From contig NC_092568.1 of NCBI RefSeq assembly GCF_037975245.1, forward strand, positions 8,691,001-8,755,000: a stretch of DNA of 64,000 bases, given 5' to 3'. Within the stretch, counting starts at the first letter, position 1, and every line of letters starts with the position of its first letter. Position numbers and translations under genes: made by a program. Source of the stretch: Apostichopus japonicus (lineage: Eukaryota; Echinodermata; Holothuroidea; Aspidochirotida; Stichopodidae). Positions 12,392-23,042 of this stretch are shown one piece after another. The notes below the pieces were generated by a model. The model was not told the origin of the DNA and did no database searches. It was given only the letters and a program-made list of their open reading frames with translations.

Positions 12392-12904
12392 ACCTGTTTC
12401 AAACTAGCGCCATCGAATTCTTTCTTTTAAAGCCGTTTTTTTTTCTTGTCACTCTGAAGGTGGAATGTATTTTTATGTAATGGGTCAAATACCCCGTTTT
12501 TTATTTTGATAACTTCAGGAACAAAATTAACTTTGATTTGCCGTGGACCGTTAAAAACCACTGCTCTCAGTCTAGCTAGGATTGTATTCCTATAACACAA
12601 TTACTTATTTTTTGTTTGTTTTTGGAATGACCCTTTAAACAGTTGAGGTTCACTAGATAAAGTGACTGGATCTTTTAGTTTATTACACAGCTCATCAGAC
12701 TAGTTCCTCGGTTGCACTACACAACTCAATGGGAGAAATTAAGATTTTATGGTCTCAGATGACATGTTTATAATTAATACAAATTTATTAGAGACAAATA
12801 ATGTCGAATGCCATCCAAGGGTGCTCTGTTGCTTACATGAAGTTTAACGAACATATTCTGGTTGGCCTCAAAACCAACGGATCAACATTAACTATAAGAA
12901 CTAA

Positions 12905-14576
12905 CGCTTTCAACCCCAGTCCCCTTGCAGTGAGACTGTGACTGTGTGACAGCGACGTAGCCAGGAATTTGAAAGGGGGGGGAGCACTTTTTGCGATTGA
13001 TATCGATTTTCAAAAATTTATGCACGACTATATGAGCGGAGCGCCACCATCGGTTGGCGCGGAGCGTACAAGAAAATTTTTGGTTTTACAAACCCCCCAG
13101 ATGGCCGGAAACGGCCCTTCCCGAGTGTTCATGCTGGTTCCATGGCCTCTTGCTAACTTGAGACACCTCATTCAATATCACTTTTCAACCAAAAAAACAA
13201 ACGAGTTAAGATAGTACATAATTCAATAATACATAATGTATTTAAAATTAGCAAGGTACATGTACAGAGTAGTCTTACTTTTCAACTGCTGATACTTGTA
13301 GTTACATATATAGATAGGCCAGAAATGTCTTAGATACAACTATAGCCAGTAATTATCTTTGATACAACTGTAAATGTTTAAGTTAGCCTAATAAGAGAAG
13401 GCGAGAGCTATCCGACGATTGCCATCTGATTCAAATTTCTCAACTGTTTTCTCAACTGAAATATTATCTGCGTAAACAGGTTCTTAACTAGATGTTACAA
13501 CACTGACAAGATCGGATCCTATAGTCTTTTTCAGCGGGTAGAGTGTTGAATGAAACGGCACGCGATAGAAATGACAGCCTAAATTAGAAGACTAGGTCAC
13601 CTAATTAAGCCATATTCTTGCTACGTTCATTTCAATAGTTATTCCTGTCTAGACTCTTAAACTCGTCCAGCAAGCTTATGGATTTGAAATATGGGTGTTT
13701 TTAAAAAAAGATAACTTGGCCAAAAAAAGTGTAGGCCCGGGCCCACAGTGCTACATACTGGCTACGCCCCTGATCATATGATATCATATTATCAGCAGAT
13801 TTTGTTTCCTGTTTGAATTCTTTTACATGTTCTTTTACATAATACATCAGAAAGACAAACATAGTGCTCTTTTACAATTTTTCAAGTAGGATGATTCTTG
13901 TTTATTGTCCAATGTCTGGACTTTAATACATTTGACCAACTTAACTGATGGACATTGGACAATATAAACTCTCATATTTTGGAATATAGCCATATATGCA
14001 GTGGCCTAAAAACAAATATCGTTATCACAGTGTATTAGCAGTGTAATAATTATTATAGGAAGTGCGTATCACGTACGATTGCTAGCTTGGCTTCATTACA
14101 TGCTGTTCGTGCACAACTTAGGACGAATCATAGAAAGGATGAGATCGAACGTTGTCGACGTTGTTGTGCATACGGTTCGTGACATTCCATAGAGTGAGGT
14201 TAGGTAGGCAATATGTATTTTATTACGCAGTGGCCAACTGTAGGCTTGTAATAGGCTATAGGCTAAATTTAGCTAATTGCATCTGCCAAACTAAGTAAGT
14301 AGTTGAATCAGTAGGCATGAATGTTACTACGATTATAATTGAGTTAACGGAGCTGACGAGTATTCAAGATCAAAAGAGCACTGACAAAATACCATGCTAA
14401 AAACACAACAGTTTTTAAACATTTTTTTTCGACACTGAAAGGGGGGAGCGGTCGCTCCCCCTGCTTCCCCCCCCCCTGGCTACGTCCTTGCTGTGTGATC
14501 ATCGTCAGGTGTGTATCACCATTCCCCTCGAAGGGGAACAGATACTACACATGATCTTAGCCAAAAGGCCGAGAAG
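12905..14576 (-). mobile_element. U2-snRNA-headed SINE, copy 1, split by a hAT insertion
   Basis: On the minus strand 14576-14536 reads CTTCTCGGCCTTTTGGCTAA then GATC and GTGTAGTATCTGTTC. This is the 5' end of U2 spliceosomal RNA, with about one change. It then leaves U2 and runs through a small hairpin (CCCTTCGAGGGG) to GATGATCACACAG at 14491. After the 1541-bp insert it resumes at 12949 with TCACAGTC and GCAAGGGGACTGGGGTTG. The same non-U2 body follows the same head at 47367-47531, so this is a repeat family with an snRNA-derived head. A functional U2 gene is ruled out because the branch-point and Sm regions are missing. Confidence 0.8.
12950..14490. mobile_element. Non-autonomous hAT-type element B (1541 bp)
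   Basis: The ends are CAGCGACGTAGCCAGG and, read inward from the right, CAAGGACGTAGCCAGG. The flanking 8-bp duplication CTGTGTGA is perfect (12942-12949, 14491-14498). It carries the internal block shared with elements A, C and D (GCGCCACCATCG, GATGGCCGGAAACGGC). A second terminus-like motif (CTGGCTACGCCCCTG, ending at about 13772) suggests nesting or a composite structure. No transposase frame was recognised. Confidence 0.9.
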
Positions 14577-15880
14577 TATATACAATAGCACGGTAGTCAA
14601 TGTGGCTTCCATTCCTTACTTGTGCCAGGTATAATTAAAGGTATCGTTGCTGAGGTAATTTACTAATCGTATACAGGAACGTAAAGAAGTACGAATGTTC
14701 AATGCATCAGAGTAAAAAACGAAACCTTTAGTATTCGATCTATCAGCTTGCATATTTAGAGTTCTTCTCATCTCTGATATATACGGTGATAATATGGAGT
14801 TAAGGGTGGTTATAATCCCAGTACATCAGATTTATTGATACTGTGAAGAGAAGACACGGACTTAGGCAGCTTGTAGGTTATTAGATAGAAACCGGTGGAA
14901 TCACTGGAATGCCGAGGTAGCCAACAACAAAGAAAAGAAGAATAAGAATAAGAATAATAAAGAAACAAAGACATAACAGCAACTGTGCTCTCTCGTTAAA
15001 AAATATCGCCAGCTCTGAAATATTTACCGATCAATTAATTCAAATACCGAACTGTATCGGACAAATTACCAAATAGATAACGGTGACTTTTCTCGAAATA
15101 CGCAGGGATATGCATGATTTTCATTTGAAGAAACCTCTCCGCTCTAAAGAGCATGCCAGCTTTTGTCGATGTTCCAGAGTGAATGACTGCAAATGCCATG
15201 CAACTAATTAAGCAAATCTAGAGAAAGAACATCAGGCATTCGACCCCCCCCCCTACCCAAAGGCGATGGTAAACCCGTGCAATTTTTATGGTTTACCGGG
15301 TAACAGGTTAATTCGAATTATTTACAACGATTCCTCAGATTTAGTGTCATAATGCCCGTCTTTATATACCGTAATATTTTGAAATGATGGAAAAGAGATG
15401 GTGCTCTTTTCATAAGCGTTCTCTAATCATTTTATGAAATATTTAGATAAGCTTCCGTAGGTGTATTTTAAAGAGGATAGCGCCTCTTGCAAACTGCAAA
15501 CTTAATGTAGACCCGTAATTGTCCGCGAAAAGACCTCTGAATTTTTCTCGCTCAAGACAATATAAGCCTGTAATTGACTGGTATTATATCACATATTTAT
15601 TAAGTGTCTGTTTGTTTACTATTGAAAAATTTTCTTCTTTCATCGTCTTACAGAATAGGTCAATGGTGAAACATCTTAACAATTCAGTAACCATAGTGAA
15701 AGTATGTGTTAATGCCAAGAAAATAAAAGCAAATAACTGAATATGAAACCGATATAGTTACCACGTGGTCTCAAAATCGTGAAATAATATACAGAACATG
15801 CATAGCAACACTATAAAACAAAAATATCGTGAAATAGTGAAAACTAAGAAGAAGAAGAAGAAAAAACAAACAACATTTCA
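14577..15880. other. Intergenic, no gene seen
   Basis: AT-rich DNA with an AAGAATAAG run near 14935-14960 and a C-tract near 15244. No coding region or mobile element was recognised. Confidence 0.55.
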
Positions 15881-16325
15881 AATGGTAGAAAGTAGAGCTT
15901 ATTATAATTGGCAGAAAGTAGAGCTAATTGTACATGGCAGAAAAGTATAGCGTTTCTTTTATAAATAGAAATTAGAGTTAATTATAAATCACAAAAAAAA
16001 AACGAATTAGTTAAAAATTACAGAAAGTAGAGCTAATTATAAATGGCAGAAAGTAGAGCTAATTGTGAATGACAGAAAGTATATAGCGCTAATTACAAAT
16101 ATCAGAAATAGAGCTTATTATTATAGGCAGAAAGTAGAGCCAACTATAGATGGCGGAAAATAGAGTTCATTATAAATCACAGGAAATAGAGCTAATTATA
16201 AATCACAGAGCTAATTATAAATAGCAGAAAATAGATCTAATTGTGAATGACAGAAAATAGAGCTAATTACAAATAGCAGAAAGTACTGAGCTAACTATAC
16301 ATTGCCGAAAAAAAAGCTAATTATG
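15880..16325. repeat. Degenerate minisatellite, about 25-30-bp unit
   Basis: Some fifteen imperfect repeats of the theme GGCAGAAAGTAGAGCTAATTATAAAT run through the interval, with small indels and substitutions. Non-coding. Confidence 0.8.
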
Positions 16326-16925
16326 AATGCGATCAATTTTGCTTAGGTATGTAAGTAAGATATCAGTATCTTTAATAAGATTTGTGAATAGTAACTATAA
16401 CATGGTACATATGTACTTTACCAGGTTACTAGTTATATAAAACTGTTACGCATAACACATACAAACATCACCAAGTTATTCATAGTTATAGGTCAACGTT
16501 TATTTTGGTTTTCACGCTTGTATATTAATCTGTTCCTCCGCTTTTGGATTTCTGGATATTCTTTATAATTACATTTTACGGGTAACTAATATGACAAGCA
16601 TTTATGGATAAACTATTACAAAAATTAGATTCATTTGCTGTGATGTAAGCTTTATATGAGAAGTTATACGAAAAAGATCAAGTAGTCTATTGACACATTT
16701 ATTACAAATAATATTATTGTGAATCTGTTCAGTTGAAAACTTACAGATTAAATATTAACACTACAACATCATTTGCAAAATCCTGTTTTTATTTCTTAGC
16801 CTATAACACTAAAAAGATTAGTGATCAGCAAACGTTGGTTGGCTTGTTTGAGGCTAGCATAAACCAGTATAGTAAACCTATGAAGTTATGAATATAATAT
16901 AGGCCTAAATTAGATTATATAGCAC

Positions 16926-17317
16926 CAAGGGCGGCGGAACCGGGGGGCACAGGGGGCACAGGGGGCACGTGCCACCCACGTTTCCTCAGGTTAAAAATGT
17001 GCCCTTTTTCTACATAAAAATTGAGGTGTCTCAAGTTAGCAAGAGGCCAGGGAACCAGAATGAACACTCGGGAAGGGCCGTTTCCGGCCATCTGAGGGGT
17101 TTGTAAAACCAAAATTTTTCTTGCTAGTATGCATATTTTCCTTCAAGGGGGGGGGGGGGGCGTTGATGGAGTGATGTGTATACGCAAATAAGATATACAG
17201 AGCTATAAAGGGTACTAAATATAAGGCTGCATCAGTCCAATCGAATTTCTGCAAAGTGCCCTTTGATGTCGGTGCCCCCCCCCCCCCCCCAGATTAAAAG
17301 TGCTTCCGCCGCCCTTG
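16926..17317. mobile_element. Non-autonomous hAT-type element C (392 bp)
   Basis: The ends are CAAGGGCGGCGGAACCGG and, read inward, CAAGGGCGGCGGAAGC. A perfect 8-bp duplication TATAGCAC flanks it (16918-16925, 17318-17325). It contains the family block seen in element B in inverse order (GAGACACC/GCCTCTTGC, CCGTTTCCGGCCATCTG) plus a G14 and a C16 tract. It has no coding capacity. Confidence 0.93.
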
Positions 17318-17945
17318 TATAGCACGCTAACGTTCTTAAGAGTAAATAGTTACAGGTGATAGAATATTAAATGTACAGATAGGTTAGAATGAACTTTCAG
17401 GTATATTTACGACGTTGCGCGTTTTTGTCGATGAGACTAAAATACGTCGTTATACCTTACGTGATCGCCTTCAGTGTTTTACTATACACATCTTTCAGAG
17501 AAAAACATTTAGCTACTTTCGCTTGTGTCCATGAAAAATATGTTTGAATTTCGATATCCACTTTTTTCTTATTCGAAATAGACTTTGTAAAAACATACCG
17601 ACACCGTCTAATCATAATTTGTTAATTAAACTAGTTTATGTCAACACGTTGTTATTGGTTATATTAACGATCAAAATACTGTGTTGACTTATCGCATGTG
17701 ATCAACAAAGATTGTTGAATACTATAATGAACATGAATTTATGATGACTGTAAATGAATAGTAAAAAAAGCTTGGAAAGGAAATTCAGAAGAAGAAAAAA
17801 CAAAGAAAAACACCACAGCCATTTCGTTTACTGCATTTTTGCTTGTTAAAATTTGAAACATTTGTCTCTTAATAGTTAAAAAAAGGCTTTTAAATAGTTA
17901 ATGTTCAAATCTTTATGTTAAATATATTTCAGATACGCTTCTCCT

Positions 17946-17989
<44 letters not shown>

Positions 17990-18000
17990 GTATATATGTT
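17946..18000. repeat. (TA)n microsatellite, left part
   Basis: TA dinucleotide array with two TG interruptions. Together with 19055-19150 it brackets the Penelope-like fragment, as if the element had landed inside one TA array. Confidence 0.9.
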
Positions 18001-18030
18001 GATACTAGATGAGACTAGTGGAACACTAGT

Positions 18031-18076
18031 AGTTGTAACTCGGAGTTTCACGCTTTGTAGCGATCTTCAGACAACT
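18031..18076 (-). ncRNA. Hammerhead-ribozyme-like core of the Penelope-like element
   Basis: On the minus strand the order is AGTTGT, CTGAAGA, a short hairpin (CGC TACAAA GCG), GAAA, a small CTC-C-GAG segment, then ACAACT. CTGAAGA fits the conserved CUGANGA box, GAAA fits the second core box, and AGTTGT/ACAACT pair as helix I over 6 bp. The pair next to the core in helix II is U-U, and helix III is very short, so it may be weak or decayed. The position at the 3' end of a Penelope-like element supports the call. Activity is not shown. Confidence 0.5.
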
Positions 18077-18083
18077 GGTAGCT

Positions 18084-19049
18084 TCAAGTTATGCTCCATG
18101 AATATATAGGATCCTCGTCGGGATTACCGGGGATTATGCGGTTGTTGGTGTATTGTTCTGCCTGAGTATTCTCTTTCGCGTCCGTTCTGTTTGTGGGTTT
18201 GTAAGACTTTCTTCGGTGTTCGGCTGTTGGTGTATTCTCTTTTGCGTCCGATCTGTTGTTGGGGTTTTTTGCCTTCCTTCGGTGCTCGCTCCTTAGTTGT
18301 GTGTGGTTCTCTTGACGGTGTTTGGTGGTTGGACTGGAGTTGTTTATGTAGAACTTGTTTTCGTGGCGACACTTCGATATGAGCTCTGGGCGTTTGTTCA
18401 GGAGGGTCCGTTTGTCTGTGTTGATAATGATGAGTTTTTCAGTGAGACAGAGGTTGCACCGCTTCGACTCGTTGCTGTAGGCTTTGGCTCTGCTGGCGAT
18501 CGACCAATTGATAGTGAATGGCTGGTTGTTCTGTTTCAGCTGCCAGATGTGCTTCGAGAGTTCCGTTGCGTTTTGGTGTTTTTCGTGGTTGAGCGACATC
18601 TTGTGGTTACCGTATCTGAGCTTGAAGGGGGGTTCTGTTAGGCCGATGTATGTCTTGCAGTTGTCGATGGTTTTCACTTCGGCCTTGTATATGATGTTAG
18701 ATGCCTGGCAGTTTCCATTTAGTGGGCATGTGTCCTTTTTTCGGCAGTTGCAGGCTTCCTTTTCTTTCGATGTGTGGGTGGCTGCTATACGTTTGTTGTG
18801 TCCTTTGATGATGCTGGCGATGTTGGGCATGCAACTGTAACTGACTTTCACGGTGTTTCTGTTGAAAATCTTGTGTAGTTTCGATGTCTTCGGGAAGTGT
18901 TTGTTGATAAGTTTCAGGAATGTGCCTCCTATGTTCGTGGCTACGTTGCTGCTAAAAGGTGGGTTGAACCAAATGATGTTGCGCTTTCTGTTTCGGTTGT
19001 TCTTGGTAGGTTGGTGGGCGATGTATGAGAGATGTAAGATAGACGCCAA
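18084..19049 (-). CDS. GIY-YIG endonuclease region of a Penelope-like retroelement (partial ORF)
   Basis: This 321-codon frame has no upstream ATG; its first codon lies next to the TA array and a stop precedes it there, so the true N terminus with the reverse transcriptase is lost. The features fit the Penelope C-terminal module: a basic segment with [13 protein letters not shown] (about residues 29-41), a Cys cluster [15 protein letters not shown] (about 90-104), the GIY-YIG core TYIGLTE with a downstream Arg-Tyr (about 113-126), and a CNLC...CRHENKF cysteine/histidine set (about 188-222). Residues 223-321 form a polar tail with two copies of EHRRK...NR(S/T)DAKENT. The endonuclease would nick target DNA for reverse transcription. 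The frame is uninterrupted, which suggests a fairly young copy. Confidence 0.85.
   Translation of the reverse strand: MASILHLSYIAHQPTKNNRNRKRNIIWFNPPFSSNVATNIGGTFLKLINKHFPKTSKLHKIFNRNTVKVSYSCMPNIASIIKGHNKRIAATHTSKEKEACNCRKKDTCPLNGNCQASNIIYKAEVKTIDNCKTYIGLTEPPFKLRYGNHKMSLNHEKHQNATELSKHIWQLKQNNQPFTINWSIASRAKAYSNESKRCNLCLTEKLIIINTDKRTLLNKRPELISKCRHENKFYINNSSPTTKHRQENHTQLRSEHRRKAKNPNNRSDAKENTPTAEHRRKSYKPTNRTDAKENTQAEQYTNNRIIPGNPDEDPIYSWSIT
18165..18300 (-). repeat. About 66-bp tandem repeat inside the Penelope ORF tail
   Basis: Two in-frame units encode [19 protein letters not shown] and [19 protein letters not shown]. The repeat keeps the frame and lies in the polar C-terminal tail, after the endonuclease domain. 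Confidence 0.75.
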
Positions 19050-19054
19050 CCTAC

Positions 19055-19064
19055 TCTATATATG

Positions 19065-19150
<86 letters not shown>
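19055..19150. repeat. (TA)n microsatellite, right part
   Basis: Nearly pure TA array of about 95 bases with two early TG interruptions. It adjoins the truncated end of the Penelope-like fragment. Confidence 0.95.
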
Positions 19151-19151
<1 letters not shown>

Positions 19152-19374
19152 GGACGTACGGGATTCAGAATTACCAAGTTACGAAAAGTACGAGAACGCT
19201 ACAAAAACTTGTCCTTTAGTCCTTGAGTGGCTGAGTTTGATTAACATAGCAGCTTTTGAATACTATTAAAGTCATCATCTTTTAATATCGTAATAGTCAA
19301 ACCTACCACGTGATAACAAGCTATAGCAATAGATTATAGAAGTTTGACAAATTTCGTAATCTCACTCACGAGAC

Positions 19375-19440
19375 TGGATTATAGTGGGGATTATAGTGGG
19401 GGTTATAGTGGGGGTTATAGTGGGGGTTATAGATTATAGT
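19375..19440. repeat. GGGGGTTATAGT-type short tandem repeat
   Basis: Five near-identical units of about 14 bases (GTGGGGGTTATA) in a row, ending GATTATAGTTGGG. G-rich on the plus strand. Confidence 0.85.
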
Positions 19441-22160
19441 TGGGTAGTTTTAATCCGAATTATAATCAGCTTATTGGCGGTAGATCTACTTACAATCTAT
19501 CGCCCTGGTAATGGAACTCGCGACTCTCTTTAGTGTCACCAAAAAATAAGAGGGTCGCCATAACATCGGGAAGAAGATTAAGAATGGAGAAATTGCCGAA
19601 ATTTGTGGGCAAAAGGTGGATATAATCATCAACATAATTTTTCTCAAAAGTTGCAAGACATCATCATTTCGAAACTAAGTACCATTAATCAAACACAAAT
19701 TTCTTAAAGGGATAGGAGTACCTGCTTCCAATAGAACCGCTTCCCAGGCCATAATATGCGCCACTGGAAAGGTAGCAAAGAGGAATAAAGTGAAGGTTTG
19801 GGTCACCAAGCAAGAAAGTGTGAATACCATGTTGTCATGGATCTATTACTGAAGTTATCCAATGGACAACTGTGTAAAAGTCATGCAGTTACCCAAATGA
19901 ATGCTTGCCTGGTTGAAGACACGAATATGCTACGTTATTAGCTTTAAATGTGCATAGCGTGAAATATCTTCTCCTTTCCCTCCACCCCCCCCCCCCCCGG
20001 TCTACACAGCCCAGTAGCTTTCTTGTTACGGTAAACCTACAATTGTTTTGTAAGATCAATTAATATATGCTAACAAATAAGTGTGTAAGTCATTGCATTC
20101 TTTTAATGTTTGTGTTGTTAACAAATCGCTTTATTTTTACATATTCAAGTAAACATCTTTTTGAAACTTCCGAAGTTTAATCCTATGTGTCGGGAGGCAA
20201 ATATATATTTTCTATTGGAATGATGCGAAAATAATTTTCAAATAATATTTTTGGGATCATAACTTTCTCTTGCCGATAACTTTCGAACCGATATATCCAG
20301 CTATATTGAATCGATATATCCTGAAGTATACCGATAGTTTTCATATTTCATATTTCATACTTTTCCCCACCCTACCCCTCCACCGTTCCCAACGATCGAA
20401 CCCGAAAATGGTGATCAAACATTATTTACAATCTTGAAAAACATGGAATCTGCAAGCAAAGCCTGATTAAGAAACAATCCATACATGTACACAAATTGCA
20501 AAATGAATCCACATATATAAATATGCATGAGCTTGATTATATCACCAAATATCATCACATATCACCAAATGATTTGCATATCAATATTAACATTCGTTCA
20601 ATTTCATGAATATTGAAATCATGGAGCTTTAAGAGCAGCCGATTGGAGCAATATCCAATAATGCTAACAATTTCACTCTATACTAAGGTAGGGAGGGGGA
20701 TGTGGAATTGTCTCTTCATCCTCCGTGGATACGGCCCTGCTATATAGATGTCTTTTGTTGTGAGACAATCAAGAAACAAAATTTTATATTATATAAACAA
20801 CAAAGCAATATACCGTAATGTATAATATCTCTCGACTGAATAATTCTTTGTATCCCCTTTCTTGCATCATCATTCGTGGTTACAGAATAGAAACATATTC
20901 ATGTTGGATACTGTCATATTTTAGGCCTATGTAATACATTTAGAGGGATTCTTGAGTGGCTACAGATTCTACAATTTTTGCAAAAAAAATGTGATAATGT
21001 TAGTGATACTTCACAATTCGATGATAAATTGTGTTGTCAGGTTTAGGAAAAAACACACACAAGCAACTCGGCAATATATCACGGAGGTTAGCTTGTTAGC
21101 TCAACATTGAGTATCATGTGCAGTTTAAGGCCCTTCCGGACCACCGTAAGTGGCCTTCATGTATGGGACCTTCGGCTTTTACCCCGCATACTTCTGCTTC
21201 TTCTTAAGAAGTATAGCGTGTGCTAGCTGTTCCTCAGAGGTAGGTAGAGATGACTGATTTCAAGCTGTGGTATGCTCGGTTTTGAAGGTTTGAACTGTTA
21301 CTCCTGTTGAGTCTGATACCTGTTGTTTATCCTGCAGTTCCATTCCTTTGTATTGCTATGTGTAAAGAATGGAATTATTATGAGTAGTACGAAGAATGCG
21401 GCGTTTTCAAGTGAACTTCGTATATTTACCAACCACCGCAAACAAATATCACAATATTATTAATAAAAAAAACCCAAACCCAGTTATTCTGAACCTACAA
21501 GTGCATAAAACGCGTTTTGTTATTTTCAGCCTACCAGTGTACAATCATATATATGATGGAATCAACTTGACGCTGAAAAACATGGCCAAACACATCAACA
21601 CTGACTGCGCCCTTTCATTCTAAACTGCAGCCACTATAACAAGGAAGAAACGGAGGCGTATATGTATACCATGCGTCGGTTCCTTACCGAACTAACCACT
21701 GAAAATCATAACAAAACAGAACCGCAGTTTTGACCAAAAAGCAACGAAAAAAAAACCGAAAACGAAAACAAAGCGAAAAACATAGCAATTATTTACACGT
21801 ATAGGACATTTTACCAAGTCTAGTCTTATTTTGACATTTCTTTCAATTAGTGTAGGCTATCTAGCTTAGTATAGGCCTATGTATCATTTGACACCATGAA
21901 AGAGAATGATCACCTTACAACTATACTTTTAAGTTTACTATTGATACTTTTTCTTATTCGAACCTAAACACCAGAATATTGTCAATATTTTACGAAATTC
22001 TCTGATCCATCCCACCCTGCCCTTTCTCCTCTAGAAGCAACGTGTTTCCACGGTACGCTCATTCCAGAAACTTACACAAGTACAAACACCTGCACATGTA
22101 CCTGCATATCCACCTACACCTGCAAATGGACATGCACAAGCAAATGCACGTTTTCGGACA
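19441..22160. other. Intergenic, no gene seen
   Basis: The space between the Penelope-like fragment and the 3' side of gene 2. It is AT-rich with a C-tract near 19985. I found no supported exon, RNA gene or complete mobile element. The 3' UTR and terminal exon of gene 2 should lie somewhere below 22828. Confidence 0.55.
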
Positions 22161-22827
22161 CGTCTCATGCACAAGGCGCTATATCGTACTTCAAAAGTGT
22201 TGAAGTTGATTCTTGAATGAGGATCTGTTATGTCATACACTTATAGTGTCGTGAACCCTCATGTATATTTAATATATGCAGATGTATGTAAATATACTCT
22301 GTTTAACTTATCCCTTTAATGATTTCTTGGAATTAAACATATGTGTAGTGTGATTGGCTGCTGCTGTCATGTGACTTAAACGTTAACTTATGATTGGAAG
22401 AAAGTATCTTGTCTTTTGCCTCGTCATGTATGACAGTTTTGTAAGCCAATTCAGTCTCACTGTATACCTCTACTGTGTAAGGTCTCCGTGTGTGAAAGCA
22501 CGTACAATATACTAGAAATTACACTAATTATATAGGTTTCCACATATTTAATCTGATCAATCCTGCGAAATAAATAGTACGAATCATTATATCTCTCTGT
22601 TGGACTGGTTATTCACGTTATTCGTGTCGTCCCTGCCACGCGACCATCGAAATCTGCCTTACCGTACTGGGACGGACGCGACAGGATCTCAATAGATTGC
22701 GCGGTCAACCTCCCCCAACCTCTATTTCCATCCCGCCTTTACTATCTCCCCTCGGCCCTCACTCGGCCCTCCAAGCAAACAAACATCCGCTATACCCTTC
22801 CAAATAATAAAATAAGTTTCCCATTAC

Positions 22828-23042
22828 CTTAGTGTTTTTCTTGAAGACCCAGACCGAAAGGAAGACCAAAATGGCGAAAAAAAGATCGATAGCTCGTAGT
22901 GAAGCTATCAGCCCGTAAAAGTGAAACCGTAGACTGGGTAGGTCGTAGAGGATACAGTTGCCAGTTTTCCCACAAGATGTCTGAAAAAGTTGGCAAGCTT
23001 TCTCTATACTAGCACCGAAGTAAATTGGACCCGGGATAAAAC
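22828..23042 (-). CDS. Gene 2 exon 9: 215-bp helix 11-12 exon
   Basis: Acceptor TATGTTTTCAG, donor ACTAAG|GTAATG. It encodes [19 protein letters not shown], then TSCGKTGNC and the last helix ending VFKKNTK. Identical in size and phase to 1258-1472 and 52615-52829. The donor is weaker than in the other genes; without splicing the frame would run 23 residues further into the intron. Confidence 0.92.

Larger units (their letters stand above)
18001..19049 (-). mobile_element. Penelope-like retroelement, 5'-truncated 3' fragment
   Basis: The fragment runs on the minus strand from the TA array at 19050 to the TA array at 18000. It holds an open frame with a C-terminal GIY-YIG endonuclease (18084-19049) and, downstream of it, a hammerhead-ribozyme-like core (18031-18076) and a 7-bp hairpin ACTAGTG-GAA-CACTAGT on the plus strand (18014-18030). 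Penelope-like elements carry a reverse transcriptase followed by such an endonuclease, and hammerhead motifs are known in their terminal repeats. The reverse transcriptase is absent: the frame begins right at the TA junction, so the copy is truncated. Confidence 0.82.

Noticed and set aside
14530-14576. A functional U2 snRNA gene on the minus strand
   Set aside because: Only the 5' 41 bases match. The branch-point-binding, Sm and 3' stem regions are absent, and the same chimeric body occurs at 47367.
18297-18840. Plus-strand open frames opposite the Penelope-like ORF
   Set aside because: They are antisense shadows of a minus-strand frame with recognisable domain motifs.
18941-19269. Tyr-Ile repeat proteins encoded across TA arrays
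   Set aside because: These are translations of (TA)n microsatellites. The same applies to 27632-27940, 44812-45179 and 57432-57869.
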